Below are positions 1 through 9,409 of a DNA stretch of 64,000 bases, in pieces. Each line of letters opens with the position of its first letter. Position 1 is the first letter of the stretch. The notes beneath the pieces are model-generated. The model worked only from the letters and a program-made list of their open reading frames with translations. It was not told the DNA's origin and did not search any database. The stretch covers positions 186,001 to 250,000 of the forward strand of contig NZ_SNWD01000001.1 of NCBI RefSeq assembly GCF_004361835.1, read 5' to 3'. The position numbers were made by a program, and so were the translations under genes. The stretch comes from Stakelama pacifica (GTDB lineage Bacteria; Pseudomonadota; Alphaproteobacteria; Sphingomonadales; Sphingomonadaceae).

Positions 1-743
1 GCGCAACGGCGATGGCGTTTGCTGCGGAGGGCGCACAGGTGGTGGCCGGCGACCGAAGCGAGGCGGTGCATGCGACGGTCGAGCTGATCCGCAGCGCCGG
101 GGGCAGCGCATATGGCATTCAGGGCGATGCAGGCGAAGAGGCCGATGTCATCGCGCTCGTCGATACGGCATGCGACCGCCATGGCGGGCTCGATATATTT
201 CACGCCAATGCCGGGATTTCAGGCGGTCTGACGGGGCTTTTCGACTGCACGGTCGATCTGTGGCAGGATATTTTGCGGATCAATCTGATCGGACCTTTTC
301 TGGCCATCAAATATGGCGCACTGAAAATGGTCGAGCGGGGCAAGGGGGCGATCGTCTGTACGGCGAGCGTCGCCGGATTGCGATCGGGCGCGGGCGGTGT
401 GCCTTATTCGGCATCCAAGGCGGGGGTGATCAATCTGGTGCAGACCAGCGCGCAGCAATTGTCGGGCAGCAATGTCCGGGTGAATGCGGTCTGTCCGGGG
501 CTGATCGAAACCGGCATGACCAAATTCGCGTATGAGCATGCGCGTGCGGCAGGAAAGACGGACCGGATCGGGCGGCTGAACCCGATGCGGCGCGGCGGTG
601 AGCCCGAAGAGATTGCACGAACCGTCCTGTTCCTCGCGTCGGACGATGCCAGCTATATCAACGGACAGGCTATTGCGGTGGATGGCGGCCTGTCTTCGAG
701 TCATCCGGTCACGCGGCAGGAGTTCGGTAAGACCGCCGCCTGA
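1..743 (+). CDS. SDR family NAD(P)-dependent oxidoreductase, 5' end outside the window
   Basis: This is a classical short-chain dehydrogenase that would oxidise or reduce a hydroxy or keto substrate with NAD(P). The reading frame is open from base 3 and continues leftwards, so the start and the N-terminal glycine-rich nucleotide loop lie outside the window. What is visible begins in the first Rossmann strands ([12 protein letters not shown]). It includes the NAG motif (HANAGISG), the catalytic Ser region, the YSASK active-site Tyr-x3-Lys and the C-terminal AVDGG typical of FabG-like SDRs. About 246 residues are present, so only a short N-terminal piece is missing. The adjacent acyl-CoA genes suggest a role in beta-oxidation or a related pathway. 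The substrate cannot be read from sequence. Confidence 0.88.
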   Translation, partial: ATAMAFAAEGAQVVAGDRSEAVHATVELIRSAGGSAYGIQGDAGEEADVIALVDTACDRHGGLDIFHANAGISGGLTGLFDCTVDLWQDILRINLIGPFLAIKYGALKMVERGKGAIVCTASVAGLRSGAGGVPYSASKAGVINLVQTSAQQLSGSNVRVNAVCPGLIETGMTKFAYEHARAAGKTDRIGRLNPMRRGGEPEEIARTVLFLASDDASYINGQAIAVDGGLSSSHPVTRQEFGKTAA

Positions 744-800
744 TCGCGATGGCCTCTAAACTGTCTTGACGCTGTCACACCGCAGGAGGAAGCTGCGATC

Positions 801-1880
801 ATGATGATCGTGATGCCTCACGCTGCTCCGTCCGGAGTCCCGCTCCCGCCGCGTTCTGCGGAGCAGAGGCTCATCACCTATACCAGCGGCGAGGTTCGCT
901 GTGAGGGCAGCGCGGTAGTTCCGGTCTGGCGCGAACCGGTGGTGCCCAACGCTGGCTATATCGGATCGTCGCGCGATCCCGATATGGCGCCGCTTGCGAT
1001 CGCCTTCCGGATCGATGCGCAGGGCAGACCGCTGGCGATCCATCCGCAAAATGCGACTGCGGCGGCGCGGCAGCCGAACGACGTGACCGCAGCGCTCGCC
1101 GTCTGGCGGTTCCCGGCCGGTCATTCGCTGCGTGGCTGCACCGTCACCTTCGTTCCGCAGGCCTATCGACCCGATGCGGCGCCGCAGATCGAGGCGATGC
1201 GCTATGCTGCGCTTCCCAATATGACGGGCGGGCGCGGCATCAATGTCTGGCGTTCCTTTGCACTGCCCGATTCCAATTGCGACGACGTTCGGCCGACGCG
1301 GCTGACCACGGTATATCCTGACTTTGCCCGGATCGATCAGGTGCCGGGACGGCTGTCGGTCAGTTTTTATCGCTTCGACGTCGATCGGCGCGGTGTGCCT
1401 GAGCAGGTGAGCCTGATGGATTCGACCGGCAATGAGGAACTGAACCGCGCCGGAGCGAAGGCGCTGAAGCAATGGCGGTTCACGAAAGCACAGGCCTATC
1501 GCGGCTGTCGTTATTTTTTCTGGCGCGGTCGCACGCCGCAGCTGGCCGCGCCGGACTTACCAGAAACGCTGATCGCTTCGGCAGCGACCTGTCCGAAAAT
1601 GGGGGACTGGACCTATCTTCCCGCGCTCGCCGACTATTTTCCCCCTGCCTTTAACCGTCGCGGCATCGAAGGCTGGGCGGTTGTCCGGTTCGACGCTGCG
1701 CCCTGGGGGCAGACGGGCAATGTCGAGGTGGTGGCGAGCGAACCGGCAAGCGCTTTTGGCGAGGCAGCGAAACGCCTCGTTGCTCAGGCGCGTTTGCCGC
1801 AAAGCGACGCGCTTCGGGTGGGATGCGTCGAGCGCGTGCGCTTCAAAATGCCGGACCGGGAGGCTGGCGGGCCGGACTGA
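801..1880 (+). CDS. protein with three TonB C-terminal-like modules, no membrane anchor
   Basis: The 359-residue product appears to hold three successive copies of a TonB C-terminal-like unit. They lie at roughly residues 60-115, 165-250 and 280-350. Each has the pattern of a beta hairpin (for example LAIAFRIDAQGRP or GWAVVRFDAAPWG), a helix ending near a W-R-F or A-R-L segment, and then a Gly-Cys pair before the last strand (LRGCTVTF, YRGCRYFF, RVGCVERVRF). Ordinary TonB has one such domain, a Pro-rich linker and an N-terminal transmembrane helix. Here I see no transmembrane helix and no clear signal peptide from this start. AGGAGGA lies about 10 bases upstream of the ATG, so the start looks sound. 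The function is unknown. It could be a periplasmic protein with a missed export signal or a cytosolic one. Confidence 0.6.
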   Translation: MMIVMPHAAPSGVPLPPRSAEQRLITYTSGEVRCEGSAVVPVWREPVVPNAGYIGSSRDPDMAPLAIAFRIDAQGRPLAIHPQNATAAARQPNDVTAALAVWRFPAGHSLRGCTVTFVPQAYRPDAAPQIEAMRYAALPNMTGGRGINVWRSFALPDSNCDDVRPTRLTTVYPDFARIDQVPGRLSVSFYRFDVDRRGVPEQVSLMDSTGNEELNRAGAKALKQWRFTKAQAYRGCRYFFWRGRTPQLAAPDLPETLIASAATCPKMGDWTYLPALADYFPPAFNRRGIEGWAVVRFDAAPWGQTGNVEVVASEPASAFGEAAKRLVAQARLPQSDALRVGCVERVRFKMPDREAGGPD

Positions 1881-1895
1881 CCGGGCCAGGCATAT

Positions 1896-2792
1896 TCACT
1901 CGCGCAGGCGGATCAGCCCTTCCTGAGCAACGCTTGCGACGAGCTTTCCTTCTCGCGTGAAAATCTGCCCCCGATTGAACCCGCGCGAATGGCCGGTCCA
2001 TGGGCTGTCACAGGCATAGAGCAGCCATTCGTCGGCGCGGAAATCCTCATGCAACCACAAGGCATGGTCGAGGCTGGCGCTTTGCAGCTTGTGCGTCGTC
2101 CAGTGCAGGCCATGGGCGAGCAGTGAGGTGCCGAGCAGCGTCATGTCGGATGCATAAGCAAGGATCGCGCGATGCATCGCCGGATCGTCGCCGGTGGGAC
2201 CGACAAGCCGGAACCAGCAATGCTGTTGTGGCTCGCGCTTGTCATCGCCGCCGATCCATCGACGCGGTTCGACCGGGCGAATGTCGATCGGTCGATCGCG
2301 CAGCATGACTTTCCGGAACTTCTCCGGAATCCTGTCGGCATATTGGCGGCGCAGATCCGCTTCGGAGGCTAATGTTTCGGGTGGGGGTACATCGGGCATC
2401 GCATCCTGATGATGCCGCCCCTGTTCGGGCCGCTGGAACGATGCCGTCATGTTCAGAATGGGCTTGCCCTTCTGCATGGCGATGACCCGGCGATTGGCGA
2501 AGCTGCCGCCGTCAAAATCGCGAACCACGCGATAGACGATCGGAAAATTCTCATCGCCCGCGCGCATGAAATAAGCGTGGAGCGAATGCGCAGCCTTGTC
2601 GCTTTCGATCGATCGCTGCGCCGCCTGCAACGCCTGCGCCACCACCTGACCGCCGAACACCCGGCCTTCGCCGCCCGGCTGCTGCCCGCCGCGATACAGA
2701 TCGGTATCGATCGTTTCGATATCGAGGAGCCGGGTAAGCTCCTCGACAAGGTCGGCGGGGGAACGGCGTTCAGGAACCTCAGTCGTTGTCAT
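1896..2792 (-). CDS. tesB: acyl-CoA thioesterase II (TesB family)
   Basis: Hydrolyses acyl-CoA to free fatty acid and CoA in the cytoplasm. The 298-residue product has the double hot-dog organisation of TesB, with the GGQVVAQALQAA motif near residue 50. It ends with SLDHALWLHEDF, SRGFNRGQIFTREGKLVAS and AQEGLIRLRE, which hold the Asp and Gln corresponding to the E. coli TesB catalytic network. The position of the E. coli catalytic Thr appears to be Pro, which I believe is common in relatives. ATG at 2792 overlaps the TGA of the upstream acyl-CoA dehydrogenase (TGATG), so the two are translationally coupled; a TTG lies one codon earlier. It is the last gene of a minus-strand acyl-CoA catabolism operon. 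Confidence 0.93.
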   Translation of the reverse strand: MTTTEVPERRSPADLVEELTRLLDIETIDTDLYRGGQQPGGEGRVFGGQVVAQALQAAQRSIESDKAAHSLHAYFMRAGDENFPIVYRVVRDFDGGSFANRRVIAMQKGKPILNMTASFQRPEQGRHHQDAMPDVPPPETLASEADLRRQYADRIPEKFRKVMLRDRPIDIRPVEPRRWIGGDDKREPQQHCWFRLVGPTGDDPAMHRAILAYASDMTLLGTSLLAHGLHWTTHKLQSASLDHALWLHEDFRADEWLLYACDSPWTGHSRGFNRGQIFTREGKLVASVAQEGLIRLRE

Positions 2793-3919
2793 CAATATCC
2801 CGTCATTTCGGCAAGCAGATTGGCATGATAATTGGCATCGCCGAACATCTCTGCAAGCACCCGTGCGCGTTTCATGTAGAAACCGATATCATATTCGTCG
2901 GTCATGCCGATGCCCCCATGCATCTGAATGCCCTCCTGCACCGATAAAGTGGTGGCAAGGCCGGTCATCGCCTTCGCCACCGAGACCGCGCGCGACGCTT
3001 CGGCCGCGCCGCTGTCGAGCAATTGCTGCGCCTTCAGCACGGCAGCGTGGGCAACCTCCATTTCGGAATAGAGGTGCGCGGCGCGATGCTGCAACGCCTG
3101 AAAGCTGCCGATGCGGCTGCCGAACTGTTTGCGTTCTTTCAGATAATCGACGGTCAGCGTCATCGCGCCGGCGCCCACGCCCAGCATTTCCGCCGACGCT
3201 CCGGCGCGGCCAGCAGCAAGCAGCGTGTCGAGCACTTTATCGCCCTGATCGACCTCACCGATCACTGCATCGGCATCGACCTCTACGCCGTCGAAACGCA
3301 GCCGTGCAGCGATACTTGAATCGGCGAGCCGCTCGGCCTCGGCGGTCATGCCGCTTGCATCCTTCGGCACTGCGAACAAAGTGATGCCTTCGCGATCGTT
3401 CGCCGACCCGCCGGTCCGCGCGGCGACGAGGATGAGATCGGCGATATGGCCATGCGTCACAAATTGTTTGGCGCCGTTGAGGCGAAAGCCGTTGCCCGAT
3501 CGCTCTGCCTGCATCGCGATGCCGGCGGTGTGCTTCGCTTTTTCGTCAATCGCGAGCGCGGCGACGGTTTCGCCCGACAAAATACCGGGAAACCAGCGTT
3601 CGCGCTGCGCCGATCCGTTCAGCGCGGCAACCGCTGCGACGGCGGTGGTCAGGAAGGGCGAGGGGGTTAGGTTGCGCCCGATCTCCTCAAGCACCACCCC
3701 CGCCTCGACATGGCCGAGGCCAAGGCCGCCATCCTCCTCAGCGATCAGGATTCCGGTGAAGCCCATTTCGGCGAATTGCTTCCACAGGTCGCGCGAAAAT
3801 CCGTCGCTATTTTTGCTGTCGCGAAGCCCGCGCAAATGGCTGACGGGCGCGCTTTCGCCGATAAAGTCCTTGGCGGTATCGGCAAGCATGGTCTGTTCTT
3901 CGTTGAGATAAAGCGGCAT
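2792..3919 (-). CDS. acyl-CoA dehydrogenase, second of a pair
   Basis: FAD-dependent acyl-CoA dehydrogenase of 375 residues, starting MPLYLNEEQTMLADTAKDF. It has the usual order of N-terminal helical domain, beta domain (VAALAIDEKAK, GFRLNGAKQFVTHG) and C-terminal helical domain (ERKQFGSRIGSFQALQHR, then QMHGGIGMTDEYDIGFYMKR). The open frame extends a further 77 codons upstream, but GGAGAG sits about 5 bases before the ATG at 3919 and family alignment begins there. The gene follows another acyl-CoA dehydrogenase on the same strand and overlaps tesB by TGATG. Such pairs often form heteromeric enzymes acting on bulky or branched acyl-CoAs, for example steroid side chains. That assignment is inference; the substrate is unknown. 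Confidence 0.9.
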   Translation of the reverse strand: MPLYLNEEQTMLADTAKDFIGESAPVSHLRGLRDSKNSDGFSRDLWKQFAEMGFTGILIAEEDGGLGLGHVEAGVVLEEIGRNLTPSPFLTTAVAAVAALNGSAQRERWFPGILSGETVAALAIDEKAKHTAGIAMQAERSGNGFRLNGAKQFVTHGHIADLILVAARTGGSANDREGITLFAVPKDASGMTAEAERLADSSIAARLRFDGVEVDADAVIGEVDQGDKVLDTLLAAGRAGASAEMLGVGAGAMTLTVDYLKERKQFGSRIGSFQALQHRAAHLYSEMEVAHAAVLKAQQLLDSGAAEASRAVSVAKAMTGLATTLSVQEGIQMHGGIGMTDEYDIGFYMKRARVLAEMFGDANYHANLLAEMTGY

Positions 3920-3978
3920 CTGATCTCTCCTTGGCCCCGGGAGCCGCGGTCGGCCTTGCGGGGAAGATAAGGCTGCGT

Positions 3979-3996
3979 CCCCGGCCTTTGCCGGGG
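3979..3996. other. GC-rich hairpin between the two acyl-CoA dehydrogenase genes
   Basis: A perfect 7-bp inverted repeat, CCCCGGC and GCCGGGG, with a CTTT loop. It lies 16 bases downstream of the upstream dehydrogenase stop on the minus strand. There is no T-run on either side, so it is more likely an mRNA-stabilising or processing hairpin than a strong terminator. Confidence 0.45.
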
Positions 3997-4011
3997 CGGC
4001 GATATTCGGGT

Positions 4012-5202
4012 TCAGCTCGACGGCAGTTCGAGGATGCGCTTGGCAATGATGTTGAGCTGAATCTCGCTCGTCCCGCCCTCGATCGAATTGGCCTTGGTAC
4101 GCAGCCAGGTTCGCGCCTTCGAGCCTTTGTCCGAACGCTCGCTCTCCCATTCCAGCGCGTCCGATCCGCCCGACGCCATGATCAGTTCGTGGCGCGTCTT
4201 GTTCAGCTCAGTGCCGTAATATTTCATCATCGAGGGCTGGGCGGGATGCGCGCGGCCCCCCTTGAGTTCGTCGATAAAGCGTTCGGACATCGCCGAAAAC
4301 GCCTGAGACCGCACCTCGTACAGCGCGATTTGCGCGCGCAGCACCGGATCGGCGAGGCGGCCCTGATCGTCGAGGCCGATCGTCGCGATCGCCCCGTCGA
4401 TCAGCGGATTGCCGCCGGTGGTGCCGAGGCCCATGCCTGAGATCATCTCCCGCTCATGCCCCAGCAGATATTTGGCGACGTCCCAGCCCTTGTTGAGTTC
4501 GCCGACCAGATTTTCCTTCGGCACCTTCACATTGTCGAAAAAGGTTTCGCAAAAGGGCGAATAGCCGGAGATGAGCAGGATCGGCTTTGTCGAAACGCCC
4601 TCGCTTTCCATGTCGAACAGCACGAAGCTGATCCCGCCCTGCTTGGTGCTTTTGTCGGTGCGGACGAGGCAGAAAATCCAGTCTGCCTTGTCGGCATAGC
4701 TGGTCCAGACCTTTTGCCCGTTTACCAGAAAATGATCGCCCTTGTCCTCGGCCGAGGTGGCGAGTCCGGCAAGGTCCGACCCGGCATTGGGTTCGCTATA
4801 GCCCTGACACCAGCGGATTTCGCCGCGTGCGATTTTGGGGAGATGCTCGCGCTTCTGCGCCTCATTGCCATATTTGAGCAGGGCAGGACCGAGCATCGAA
4901 ATGCCGAAGCTGCTCAATGGGATGCGCGCATTGATCCGGCGCATTTCCTCTTTCAGGATTTTCGTATGCGCCGCCGAAAGTCCGCCGCCGCCATATTCGA
5001 CCGGCCAGTCGGGAACCGTCCAGCCGCGTTCGGCCATGCGGTCCATATAGAGCTTCTGCTCCGGATTATTCGCATAATCGGCGCGGCGGCCGCCCCAGTT
5101 GATATCCTTGTCGCCGCGCACCGGTTCGCGCATCGATTGCGGGACATTCGCTTTCAGCCATTCGCGCGTTTCAAGGCGAAAGCTTTCCAGATCATCGGTC
5201 AT
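4012..5202 (-). CDS. acyl-CoA dehydrogenase, first of a pair
   Basis: FAD-dependent acyl-CoA dehydrogenase of 396 residues. Visible landmarks are GWTVPDWPVEYGGGGLSAAH in the N-terminal domain, the YSEPNAGSDLAG and NGQKVWTSYADKADW segments that line the FAD and substrate site, VPKENLVGELNKGW, and the C-terminal SIEGGTSEIQLNIIAKRILELP. The last pattern resembles subunits of large or heteromeric acyl-CoA dehydrogenases more than the short-chain type. A GAGG lies about 8 bases before the ATG at 5202. It is followed after a 92-base gap by the second dehydrogenase, then tesB. I expect the two dehydrogenases to work together, but this cannot be decided from sequence alone. Confidence 0.92.
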   Translation of the reverse strand: MTDDLESFRLETREWLKANVPQSMREPVRGDKDINWGGRRADYANNPEQKLYMDRMAERGWTVPDWPVEYGGGGLSAAHTKILKEEMRRINARIPLSSFGISMLGPALLKYGNEAQKREHLPKIARGEIRWCQGYSEPNAGSDLAGLATSAEDKGDHFLVNGQKVWTSYADKADWIFCLVRTDKSTKQGGISFVLFDMESEGVSTKPILLISGYSPFCETFFDNVKVPKENLVGELNKGWDVAKYLLGHEREMISGMGLGTTGGNPLIDGAIATIGLDDQGRLADPVLRAQIALYEVRSQAFSAMSERFIDELKGGRAHPAQPSMMKYYGTELNKTRHELIMASGGSDALEWESERSDKGSKARTWLRTKANSIEGGTSEIQLNIIAKRILELPSS

Positions 5203-5297
5203 CGCGGCATCCTCATCTTGATTTCGTGGTGCTCAGGCTGCGGTTGGCTTCCGCAATTCTCTGAACTGCATCTCTGCGTTTGCGGGTATAACCAGAA

Positions 5298-5322
5298 GGG
5301 GCGGCGTACGTACCGCCGCCCC
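5298..5322 (-). terminator. hairpin just downstream of the fadJ stop
   Basis: GGGGCGGC at 5298-5305 pairs with GCCGCCCC at 5315-5322, extended by one more G-C pair, around a TACGTAC-like loop. It lies 8 bases beyond the fadJ stop on the minus strand. The downstream T content is modest, so it may be a partial terminator that reduces read-through from fadJ into the dehydrogenase pair. Confidence 0.45.
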
Positions 5323-5330
5323 GGTCAGGG

Positions 5331-7355
5331 TCAGTTGAACTTTTCGCCCTTTTCGGCCTTGTCGCGCAGCAGCTTCGAAACGGTGAAGCCGTGTTTGTCG
5401 AGCGCCTCGACAATGGTTTTCAGGCCCACCGTATCGGCCCAGAACATCGGTCCGCCGCGATAGACCGGCCAGCCATAGCCATAGATCCAGACGACATCGA
5501 TATCGCTCGCTCGCTGTGCTTTGCCTTCCTCAAGGATCAGCGCGCCCTCATTCACCATCGGGTAGAGCGTGCGTTCGACGATTTCCTCGTCGGTCACGTC
5601 GTGCTGCGGCGTGCCGGTCTTGGCGCGCCATTCCTCGATGATTTCCATCACGCGCGGCGACGGGCTGGGGTTACGCTTCTCGTCATAATCGTAAAAGCCA
5701 GCGCCCTTTTTCTGACCCCAGCGTTCCTCGGCGCATAGCTGATCGCGGATGCTTTCGATGCGATTGGGATCGCGGTGCCAGCCGATATCCACGCCGGCAA
5801 GATCGGCCATCTGGAACGGCCCCATGGGCATGCCGAATTCGACATGTACCTTGTCGATCTGACTGGGCGTTGCGCCCTCCATCAGCAACTGGTTCGCCTC
5901 GACCTGACGCGGCATCAGCATGCGGTTGCCGATAAAGCCATGGCACACGCCCGCAACCACCGCGACCTTCCGGATCTTCTTCGACAGCGCCATGACCGTG
6001 GCGAGCACGTCCTTTGCGGTTTTGTCGCCGCGAACCACTTCGAGCAGCTTCATGACATTGGCGGGTGAGAAGAAATGCATGCCAAGCACATCTTCGGGGC
6101 GCGACGTGCTCGCTGCGATCTCATTAATGTCGAGATAGCTGGTGTTGGAGGCGAGAATCGCGCCCGGCTTCGCGATCTTGTCCAGACGGCCGAAAATGTC
6201 CTTCTTCACGTCCATATTCTCATACACCGCTTCGATGATGAGATCGCATTCGGACAGCGCGTCGAAATCGAGCGTGGGATTGAGCAGGCCCATCGCCTTT
6301 TCGACCTGCTCGCTGGTGATGCGGCCCTTTTTCGCGGTGCTCTCATAATTTTTGCGCATCACGCCGGTGCCGCGATCAAGCGCTTCCTGCGCCATTTCGA
6401 CGATCGTCACCGGAATACCCGCCGACAGGAAATTCATCGAAATGCCGCCGCCCATCGTCCCGGCGCCGATCACGCCGACGCGCCGGATATCGCGAAGCTG
6501 AATGTCGTCTGGCACATCGTCGATCTTCGATGCTTTGCGTTCGGCGAAGAAGATATGCCGCTGCGCTGCCGACTGATTGCCCATGATGAGTTTCATAAAG
6601 CCCTGGCGCTCGCGCTGAACGCCTTCGGCATAGGGCTTGTCATAGGTGGATTCGATCACCTGAATAATTTCTTCGGGCGCTTCGAAACCGCGAAATTTGC
6701 GGGCATTGGCCTTGCGGAAGGCGTCGAACGTGCCGGGCTGGGCCTCGACCTTTTTCTCGCTTGTTACTGGCAAAGGGCGCGCACCGGCGATTTCACCGGC
6801 AAAGGCGATCGCGTCTTCGGTGAGGCTGTCCTCGCCCGCCATCCGGTCGACAATGCCATATTCGGCGGCCTGCTTGGCCGGAATCGGGCTGCCCTTGGTC
6901 GCGAGTTCGAGCGCGACCTCGACCCCGGCGAGGCGCGGCAGCCGCTGCGTACCGCCGGCACCGGGAAGGATGCCCAGCTTGACCTCGGGAAGGCCGAATT
7001 TCGCCGACGGGACAGCGATGCGGTAATGGCACGCCAGAGCCACTTCGAAACCGCCGCCCAGCGCCGTGCCGTGGATGGCAGCGACGACCGGCTTTTCGCT
7101 CGCTTCGATCATGTCGACCAGTACGGGCAGGCTCGGCTCCTGCATCGGCTTGCCGAATTCGGTGATGTCCGCGCCAGCGAAAAAAGTTTTGCCTTCGCAG
7201 CGGATGACCACCGCTTTGACCGAAGCGTCCCCGGCAGCTTCCCTGATCCCGGCCTCAAGCCCCTGACGCACTGCCGCGCCCAGCGCGTTCACCGGCGGAT
7301 TGTTCGCGGTGAGGACCAGAATGTCGCCTTTTCGTTCGGTGGTAACTGCGGACAT
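5331..7355 (-). CDS. fadJ: bifunctional enoyl-CoA hydratase / 3-hydroxyacyl-CoA dehydrogenase
   Basis: Catalyses the hydration of enoyl-CoA and the NAD-dependent oxidation of L-3-hydroxyacyl-CoA in beta-oxidation. The 674-residue product has an N-terminal crotonase domain (about 1-190) with [20 protein letters not shown] and the [19 protein letters not shown] stretch that carries a catalytic Glu. A Rossmann domain follows from about 310 ([49 protein letters not shown]), and then two 3HCDH C-terminal domains ([12 protein letters not shown]). The start at 7355 was chosen because AAGGAGA lies 6 bases upstream; the open frame continues 58 codons further without family similarity. No thiolase gene is visible beside it in this window. 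It heads the minus-strand acyl-CoA cluster. Confidence 0.95.
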   Translation of the reverse strand: MSAVTTERKGDILVLTANNPPVNALGAAVRQGLEAGIREAAGDASVKAVVIRCEGKTFFAGADITEFGKPMQEPSLPVLVDMIEASEKPVVAAIHGTALGGGFEVALACHYRIAVPSAKFGLPEVKLGILPGAGGTQRLPRLAGVEVALELATKGSPIPAKQAAEYGIVDRMAGEDSLTEDAIAFAGEIAGARPLPVTSEKKVEAQPGTFDAFRKANARKFRGFEAPEEIIQVIESTYDKPYAEGVQRERQGFMKLIMGNQSAAQRHIFFAERKASKIDDVPDDIQLRDIRRVGVIGAGTMGGGISMNFLSAGIPVTIVEMAQEALDRGTGVMRKNYESTAKKGRITSEQVEKAMGLLNPTLDFDALSECDLIIEAVYENMDVKKDIFGRLDKIAKPGAILASNTSYLDINEIAASTSRPEDVLGMHFFSPANVMKLLEVVRGDKTAKDVLATVMALSKKIRKVAVVAGVCHGFIGNRMLMPRQVEANQLLMEGATPSQIDKVHVEFGMPMGPFQMADLAGVDIGWHRDPNRIESIRDQLCAEERWGQKKGAGFYDYDEKRNPSPSPRVMEIIEEWRAKTGTPQHDVTDEEIVERTLYPMVNEGALILEEGKAQRASDIDVVWIYGYGWPVYRGGPMFWADTVGLKTIVEALDKHGFTVSKLLRDKAEKGEKFN

Positions 7356-7565
7356 TTGTTTCTCCTTATCTGCGGTGGGCACTGCGTCCGAAGCATGTAC
7401 GCAAAGCGAATCGAAGGAATTTGCGCGTTGAAACACCTGCGACCACAAGGCCGGATTCGCATTTCCATACGGCGTTCCGAAACTTGCCTGCGTCCATACC
7501 CTTATTTCGAACCGTTTGCGCCCGATCAAAAATTCGTGACGGATTTTCTATTGCCTTGAGCCGCG

Positions 7566-7600
7566 CTTGAATCAAGACTAGCGTTACCGGAAACCGATAA
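7566..7600. promoter_or_regulatory. operator-like inverted repeats between fadJ and the acyl-CoA ligase gene
   Basis: The 283-base divergent region 7356-7638 must contain both promoters. Two dyads stand out: CTTGA-A-TCAAG at 7566-7576, which is a perfect palindrome, and TTACCGG-AAA-CCGATAA at 7584-7600, an inverted repeat of TTAxCGG half-sites with one mismatch per arm. They lie 39-73 bases before the ligase start. Their position is right for a regulator that controls both directions, such as a TetR-type fatty acid regulator, but no known consensus is recognised. Confidence 0.35.
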
Positions 7601-7638
7601 AAATACCAAACCCGACATTCAATACCGGAGAGTTTGCC

Positions 7639-9375
7639 TTGGCTACCGAACCGCTCGTCGCATTGCCGCCCGACTGGCCGAAAATGACGTTGAAGGAGGT
7701 TGACGCGGCGCTGACCGCGCCGGGCAGCAAGTTCGAAATGGAGACGGTCGATATTCGCGGCGTTTCGACGCGGGTATGGAAGAACAGCCCGCCGACACTG
7801 GCGATGCTCGCTCAGGCCGCGCGCGCCTTTGGTCCGCGCGATTTCACCGTCTATCGCGACGAGCGGGTTAGCTATGAGGCGAATTATCGCGCTACCGCCG
7901 CTCTGGCCGAGCAGATGCTGGCTATGGGGATTGGAAAGGGGGACCGGGTGGCGCTCGCCATGCGCAACCTTCCCGAATGGCCGATGGCGTTTTTTGCGAT
8001 CGCCAGTATCGGCGCGATCGTGGTGCCGCTTAATGCATGGTGGACGGGTAGCGAGCTGCATTACGGCATTGCCGATTCGGGGGCGCGGCTGCTGATCTGC
8101 GACGCCGGACGGCATCGGCGCCTCAGCGATCATTATGCTGATCTGCCTGATCTGGAACAGATATGGGTGACGCGATGCGACGAGCCGCTCGATGGAAAAT
8201 TCCGGCGTCTGGAGGATATGATCGGGCCGACCGGTCGCTGGATGGACCTGCCGGAGGCGCCGTTCCCGCAGGTCGATCTGCTGCCGGACGACGACGCCAC
8301 CATTTTCTACACCAGCGGGACTACCGGCAGTTCAAAGGGCGCGCTCGGCACGCATCGCAATATCACGACCAATATTCTCACGAGCGGCTATACCAATGCG
8401 CGCAGCTTCTTGCGGCGCGGGGAAATGCCGCCCGAACCCGAGCCCAAAGTCGCGCTGCTGGTCATTCCGCTCTTTCACGTGACGGCATGCAGCGCCGCGC
8501 TGATGACAGGAATCGCTACCGGATCGACGGTGATCTTCATGCACAAATGGGACCCCGTTGAGGCGATGGAGATTATCGAGCGGGAGAAGGTGTCCTTTAC
8601 CGGCGGCGTCCCGACCATTGCCTGGCAATTGCTCGAACATCCCGATCGCGCGAAATATGATCTCTCCTCGCTCGACACGATTTCCTATGGCGGAGCGCCG
8701 TCGGCGCCCGATCTGGTGCGCAAGATTTACGAGGAGTTCGGCGCGCTTCCGGGCAATGGCTGGGGCATGACCGAGACCATGGCGACGGTCACTCAGCATG
8801 GCGGCGAGGACTATCTCAATCGCCCGACAAGTTGCGGTCCCGCGGTGCCGGTCGCCGAGCTGAAGATCATGTCCGAAGACGGATCGCGCGAAATGCCTGT
8901 CGGGGAGACGGGAGAATTATGGTGCAAGGGCCCGATGGTCGTGAAAGGCTATTGGAACAAGTCCGAGGCGACGGCTGAAACCTTTACCAATGGGTGGGTG
9001 CGCACCGGCGATATCGCCCGGCTCGACGAAGAGGGATTCTGCTATATCGTGGATCGCGCCAAGGACATGATCATTCGCGGCGGCGAGAATATCTACTCAT
9101 CCGAGGTGGAGGACGTGCTCTACGCACATCCGGGCGTGACCGACGCTGCATTGGTCGGGATACCGCACCATACGCTGGGTGAGGAACCTGCCGCCGTAGT
9201 CCATCTCGCGCCGGGAAGCCATGCGAGCGAGGCGGAGCTTCGCGAATGGGTCGCCGCGCGGCTTGCGGCGTTCAAGGTGCCGGTGCGCATTCTGTTCAGC
9301 GAGGAGGTTTTGCCGCGCAATGCCAATGGCAAAATCCTGAAACGCGACCTGAAGGCGTTGTTCGAACCGGCCTGA
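7639..9375 (+). CDS. acyl-CoA synthetase (class I adenylate-forming, AMP-binding)
   Basis: Activates a carboxylic acid with ATP and CoA through an acyl-AMP intermediate. The 578-residue protein shows the full set of family motifs: the phosphate-binding loop FYTSGTTGSSKGALGTHRN, SYGGAPSAP, NGWGMTETMATVTQHGG, GWVRTGDIARLDEEG, DRAKDMIIRGGENIYSSEVE and the catalytic-lysine segment LPRNANGKILKRDL near the end. TTG at 7639 is taken as start because GGAGAG lies 8 bases upstream; the next in-frame ATG is 15 codons later with no better ribosome site. It is transcribed away from the beta-oxidation cluster and probably supplies its substrate. Chain-length preference is not readable. Confidence 0.93.
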   Translation: MATEPLVALPPDWPKMTLKEVDAALTAPGSKFEMETVDIRGVSTRVWKNSPPTLAMLAQAARAFGPRDFTVYRDERVSYEANYRATAALAEQMLAMGIGKGDRVALAMRNLPEWPMAFFAIASIGAIVVPLNAWWTGSELHYGIADSGARLLICDAGRHRRLSDHYADLPDLEQIWVTRCDEPLDGKFRRLEDMIGPTGRWMDLPEAPFPQVDLLPDDDATIFYTSGTTGSSKGALGTHRNITTNILTSGYTNARSFLRRGEMPPEPEPKVALLVIPLFHVTACSAALMTGIATGSTVIFMHKWDPVEAMEIIEREKVSFTGGVPTIAWQLLEHPDRAKYDLSSLDTISYGGAPSAPDLVRKIYEEFGALPGNGWGMTETMATVTQHGGEDYLNRPTSCGPAVPVAELKIMSEDGSREMPVGETGELWCKGPMVVKGYWNKSEATAETFTNGWVRTGDIARLDEEGFCYIVDRAKDMIIRGGENIYSSEVEDVLYAHPGVTDAALVGIPHHTLGEEPAAVVHLAPGSHASEAELREWVAARLAAFKVPVRILFSEEVLPRNANGKILKRDLKALFEPA

Positions 9376-9409
9376 TCAATGTGGAGCGGCGTGCGCCGCA
9401 ATGAAGATC

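Noticed and set aside
3920..4150. 77-codon N-terminal extension of the second acyl-CoA dehydrogenase
   Set aside because: It overlaps the upstream dehydrogenase gene, is Pro/Arg-rich and unlike the family; the ATG at 3919 has a good ribosome site.
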